Under the pieces are notes generated by a model, which saw only the letters and a list, made by a program, of their open reading frames with translations, was not told the DNA's origin and did no database searches. Both the position numbers and the translations under genes were made by a program. Shown here in pieces: positions 5,465-8,071 of a stretch of 8,071 bases of DNA (positions are counted from its first letter, which is position 1; every line of letters begins with the position of its first letter). Source of the DNA: JBEEJZ01 sp046046915 (lineage in GTDB: Bacteria; Pseudomonadota; Gammaproteobacteria; Burkholderiales; Burkholderiaceae_C); contig JBJOIT010000080.1 of the NCBI GenBank assembly GCA_046046915.1, forward strand, positions 1-8,071. Direction: 5' to 3'.

Positions 5465-5470
5465 GAGGAG
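5465..5470 (+). promoter_or_regulatory. strong ribosome binding site of the manC leader ORF
   Basis: GAGGAG lies just before ATG 5474 and about 48 bases before the manC start. manC itself has no such site directly upstream (its start follows TTTGGGTTTGGC), so this is the best ribosome entry point in the interval. Confidence 0.5.
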
Positions 5471-5473
5471 AAA

Positions 5474-5521
5474 ATGACGCGCTTACGCAGTGCGTTTCTT
5501 CAATCTTTGGGTTTGGCATGA
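5474..5521 (+). CDS. 15-aa leader ORF overlapping the manC start
   Basis: After GAGGAG and ATG the frame reads MTRLRSAFLQSLGLA and stops at a TGA that overlaps the manC ATG as ATGA (5518-5521). This is the classical arrangement of a translationally coupled mini-cistron: ribosomes load on the strong site, translate 15 codons and re-initiate on manC. There is no run of one amino acid that would suggest classical attenuation. The basic/hydrophobic peptide itself probably has no function. Confidence 0.45.
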   Translation: MTRLRSAFLQSLGLA

Positions 5522-6936
5522 ACAACATCACCCCCATCATCTTGTGTGGTGGCTCGGGCACGCGCTTGTGGCCTTTAAGCCGCGACGGGTTTCCCAAGCA
5601 GTTTTTGTGTTTAACCGGTGCAGACAGCCTGTTTCAGCAAGCCGCGCAGCGCCTGGCGGGCCTGGCCACGGCAGACTTGCAAGTGGCCAGCCCGCTTATT
5701 GTGTGCAACGACCAGCACCGCTTTCTGGCACAAGAACAGCTGCGCGAGACTGGCATTGCCGCCAGCCAACTATTGCTGGAGCCGGTGGGCCGCAACACGG
5801 CCCCGGCCCTGACCCTGGCTGCCCTGGCGGCAACACAAAATGGGCAAGACCCCATCCTGGTGGTCACCCCCGCAGACCAGACCATAGCCGACCAGGGCGC
5901 CTTCATAGCAGCCATGCACGCTGCCATTGCACAAGCCGACGAAGGCCACATCGTCATATTGGGCATACACCCCGACAAACCCGAAATCGGCTACGGCTAC
6001 GTCAAGACCGACAAGCAGACAGTACAGCGCTTTGTAGAAAAACCCGACGCCGCCACTGCCCAGCAATACTTGCAAGAAGGCAGCTACTACTGGAACGCCG
6101 GCATGTTTGTGCTCAAAGCCTCCGTGTGGCTCAAGGCTCTGGGCACCTTTAGGCCCCAAATCCTGCAGGCCAGCCAAACCGCTTGGGCTGCCCGCAGCGA
6201 AGACGCCAACTTCACCCGCCCTGGCCAAGCCGAATTTGCCGCCATCCCCAGTGAATCGGTCGACTACGCAGTGATGGAACACTGCCCGGGCAGCGCCTAC
6301 ACCCTGCACATGGTTCCGCTAGACGCCGGCTGGAGCGACCTGGGCGCTTGGGACGCCGTCTGGAACGTCTTACCCAAAGACCCCAGCGGCAACGCCACCC
6401 AAGGCGACGTGCTCACGGCCGACAGCCACAACAACCTGGTGCACGCCAATAGCCGTCTGGTCAGCCTGGTGGGCGTGCAAGATCTCGTCGTGGTAGAAAC
6501 CGCAGACGCGGTTTTCGTGACCACCCGGCATCGCAGCCAGGACGTCAAACACATCGTTAACCAGCTCACCCAGCAAAAGCGCGAAGAACTCAGCCTGCAC
6601 CGCAAAGTACACCGTCCCTGGGGCTGGTACGACAGCATCGACCAGGCCGAGCGCTTCAAGGTCAAACGCATCCAAGTCAAACCCGGCGCCACCTTAAGCT
6701 TGCAAATGCATCACCACCGCGCAGAGCACTGGATCGTGGTCAAAGGCACAGCAGAAGTTATCTGTGGCGACAAAGTGTTGTTGCTAACAGAAAATCAGTC
6801 AACTTATATCCCCCTGGGCGAGACCCATCGATTGAGAAACCCGGGCAAAGTTGGCTTGGAGATCATCGAGGTGCAGTCGGGCGCCTACCTGGGCGAAGAT
6901 GACATTGTTCGTCTGGAGGATACCTATGGGCGTTGA
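5518..6936 (+). CDS. manC: mannose-1-phosphate guanylyltransferase / mannose-6-phosphate isomerase
   Basis: A 472-aa bifunctional enzyme of normal length for the type II PMI-GMP family (ManC/AlgA/XanB/CpsB). The N-terminal nucleotidyltransferase domain starts with PIILCGGSGTRLWPLSRDGF (6-25), then PKQFL, the GTP and Mg2+ binding signature; later marks are EPVGRNTAPA (88-97), VTPADQ, FVEKPD (172-177) and WNAGMF (192-197). The C-terminal cupin isomerase domain has RPWGWYDSID (366-375) and QMHHHRAEHWIVVKG (396-410), whose His and Glu residues are the likely metal ligands, then ETHRLRNPG (435-443). It makes mannose-1-phosphate and GTP into GDP-mannose and can also form mannose-6-phosphate from fructose-6-phosphate, feeding capsule, O-antigen or exopolysaccharide synthesis. 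All key residues are visible. Translation is probably coupled to the leader ORF. Confidence 0.95.
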   Translation: MNNITPIILCGGSGTRLWPLSRDGFPKQFLCLTGADSLFQQAAQRLAGLATADLQVASPLIVCNDQHRFLAQEQLRETGIAASQLLLEPVGRNTAPALTLAALAATQNGQDPILVVTPADQTIADQGAFIAAMHAAIAQADEGHIVILGIHPDKPEIGYGYVKTDKQTVQRFVEKPDAATAQQYLQEGSYYWNAGMFVLKASVWLKALGTFRPQILQASQTAWAARSEDANFTRPGQAEFAAIPSESVDYAVMEHCPGSAYTLHMVPLDAGWSDLGAWDAVWNVLPKDPSGNATQGDVLTADSHNNLVHANSRLVSLVGVQDLVVVETADAVFVTTRHRSQDVKHIVNQLTQQKREELSLHRKVHRPWGWYDSIDQAERFKVKRIQVKPGATLSLQMHHHRAEHWIVVKGTAEVICGDKVLLLTENQSTYIPLGETHRLRNPGKVGLEIIEVQSGAYLGEDDIVRLEDTYGR

Positions 6937-6958
6937 GCGGACTTCATAAGCACATCAC

Positions 6959-8071
6959 TTACTTCCCCCACGAATCCTTCAGCCCAACCGCAAAATTGAA
7001 AACCGGCTTGCCAGATGAGTGATCCAGGCGGTCAGCCACAAAGTAGCCGTGGCGTTCGAACTGGAACTTCTGGTCGGGCAGGGCCTGGGCCAATGAGGGT
7101 TCGACGATGGCAGTAACGACCTTGAGGCTGTCGGGGTTGAGGGCGGCCAAAAAGTCTTTGCCGCCGGCGTCGGGCTGGGCATCGGTGAACAGGCGGTCGT
7201 ACATGCGTACTTCGGCCGGCACGCCATCGGCCACACCCACCCAGGTGATGGCGGCCTTGACCTTGACGGCATCACTGCCGGGGGTGCCGCTCTTGGTGTC
7301 GGGTACCACGGTGGCCAGCACTTCGGTGATGGTGCCGGCGGCATCTTTGGTGCAGCCCGTGCATTCGATGACAAAGCCGCCCTTGAGCCGTACCTTATTG
7401 CCGGGGAACAAGCGCTTGTAGCCTTTGGGCGGAACTTCTTCAAAGTCTTCGCGCTCGATCCAGACCTCTTTGCCGATGCTGAACTGGCGCGCAGGCGGCG
7501 GTGTGACGCCTTCGGCCACATGGGGCAGGGCGGGCAGGGTGCAGGGCTCCAGGTGGCCGGCGCCCATGACCTCGTCCCAGTTGCTCAGCACGAGCTTGAC
7601 GGGATGGATCACCGCCATGCCACGGTGTGCCTTGGCTTCCAGGTCTTCACGCAGGCAGCCCTCCAGGGTGCTGTAGTCGATCCAGCTGTCGCTCTTGGTC
7701 ACGCCGATGCGCTCGGCAAAGAGCTGGATGGCCTCGGGCGTGTAGCCGCGCCGGCGCAGGCCCACGATGGTTGGCATGCGGGGGTCGTCCCAGCCGCTGA
7801 CTTTTTTCTCGTTGACCAGCTGGGCGAGTTTGCGTTTGCTGGTGACCACAAACGTCAGGTTGAGACGGGCAAATTCGTATTGCCGTGGCGGGGGCGATTG
7901 CAGCAGGCCACCGGCGATCAGGCAGTCCATCAGCCAGTCGTAAAACGGGCGCTGGTCTTCAAACTCCAGGGTGCAGATGCTGTGGGTGATGTTTTCCAGT
8001 GCGTCCTCGATGGGGTGCGCAAAGGTGTACATGGGGTAGATGCACCAGGTATCACCCGTGTTGTGGTGGGT
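6959..8071 (-). CDS. glnS: glutaminyl-tRNA synthetase, C-terminal part (cut by window edge)
   Basis: 370 residues of GlnRS are visible; the N-terminus, with the HIGH motif, lies beyond the right edge. The frame enters as THHNTGDTWCIYPMYTFAHP, passes ALENITHSICTLEFEDQRPF and YDWL, the KMSKS-type ATP-binding motif in the variant TSKRKL (SKRKL at 7826-7840), and GWDDPRMPTIVGLRRRGYTP, then the two anticodon-binding beta-barrel domains (YKRLFPGNKVRLKGG, MYDRLFT, LNPDSLKV) and ends FNFAVGLKDSWGK. The enzyme charges tRNA-Gln with glutamine in the cytoplasm. It is an essential housekeeping gene with an intact end. It is convergent with manC with only 22 bases between the stops, and I see no terminator hairpin there. 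Confidence 0.96.
   Translation of the reverse strand, partial: THHNTGDTWCIYPMYTFAHPIEDALENITHSICTLEFEDQRPFYDWLMDCLIAGGLLQSPPPRQYEFARLNLTFVVTSKRKLAQLVNEKKVSGWDDPRMPTIVGLRRRGYTPEAIQLFAERIGVTKSDSWIDYSTLEGCLREDLEAKAHRGMAVIHPVKLVLSNWDEVMGAGHLEPCTLPALPHVAEGVTPPPARQFSIGKEVWIEREDFEEVPPKGYKRLFPGNKVRLKGGFVIECTGCTKDAAGTITEVLATVVPDTKSGTPGSDAVKVKAAITWVGVADGVPAEVRMYDRLFTDAQPDAGGKDFLAALNPDSLKVVTAIVEPSLAQALPDQKFQFERHGYFVADRLDHSSGKPVFNFAVGLKDSWGK

Noticed and set aside
5490..6152. Plus-strand 220-aa ORF overlapping the start of manC
   Set aside because: It is an out-of-frame reading of manC, with an Arg/Pro/His-rich composition typical of shifted GC-rich genes.
6937..6958. Bidirectional terminator between manC and glnS
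   Set aside because: The 22 bases contain no inverted repeat or T run that I can see.
7107..7676. Plus-strand ORFs across glnS
   Set aside because: They are antisense shadows of the well-supported GlnRS coding frame.

Overview
The window looks like a chromosomal segment of a betaproteobacterium, probably Burkholderiales and close to Comamonadaceae. This is inferred from the moderately high GC content, the style of the glutaminyl-tRNA synthetase and ManC proteins, and the palindromic GGGGTCAGATCCC repeats. No rRNA or tRNA marker is present, so the assignment is soft.

Layout. (1) 1-170 holds a short lipoprotein-like ORF. (2) 171-1538 is a decayed IS5-family insertion sequence; its transposase is broken by a one-base frameshift and apparently by two internal deletions. 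(3) 1539-2313 is an intact VapBC (FitAB-type) toxin-antitoxin pair behind a perfect 17-bp palindrome. (4) 2354-4040 is a mosaic: a REP-like palindrome, a 74-bp MITE-like element built from the two ends of the neighbouring IS, a class II Fic protein gene starting flush against that element, a second REP-like palindrome, a minus-strand CopG-type antitoxin with only the C-terminal stub of its toxin, and a third REP-like palindrome with a partial tandem copy. (5) 4129-6936 is a plus-strand surface-polysaccharide gene group: a Wzz-type chain-length regulator, a 41-codon ORF, an 83-aa single-span membrane protein, a 15-codon leader ORF and manC (GDP-mannose supply). (6) 6959-8071 is the 3' part of glnS on the minus strand, convergent with manC and cut by the window edge.

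How it fits together. The first half is an accessory islet of addiction-type modules (VapBC, Fic, a broken CopG/BrnT-like pair) with repeats at their borders, next to a polysaccharide locus and a housekeeping gene. In the polysaccharide part the reading frames are linked by stop/start overlaps (TGATG at 5067 and 5192, ATGA at 5518), which suggests translational coupling: Wzz sets chain length at the inner membrane while ManC makes the GDP-mannose precursor in the cytoplasm. No wholly new system is evident. The most interesting points are the IS-derived MITE at the fic start, the toxin cut at a REP-like palindrome, and the two very short coupled ORFs around the polysaccharide genes.
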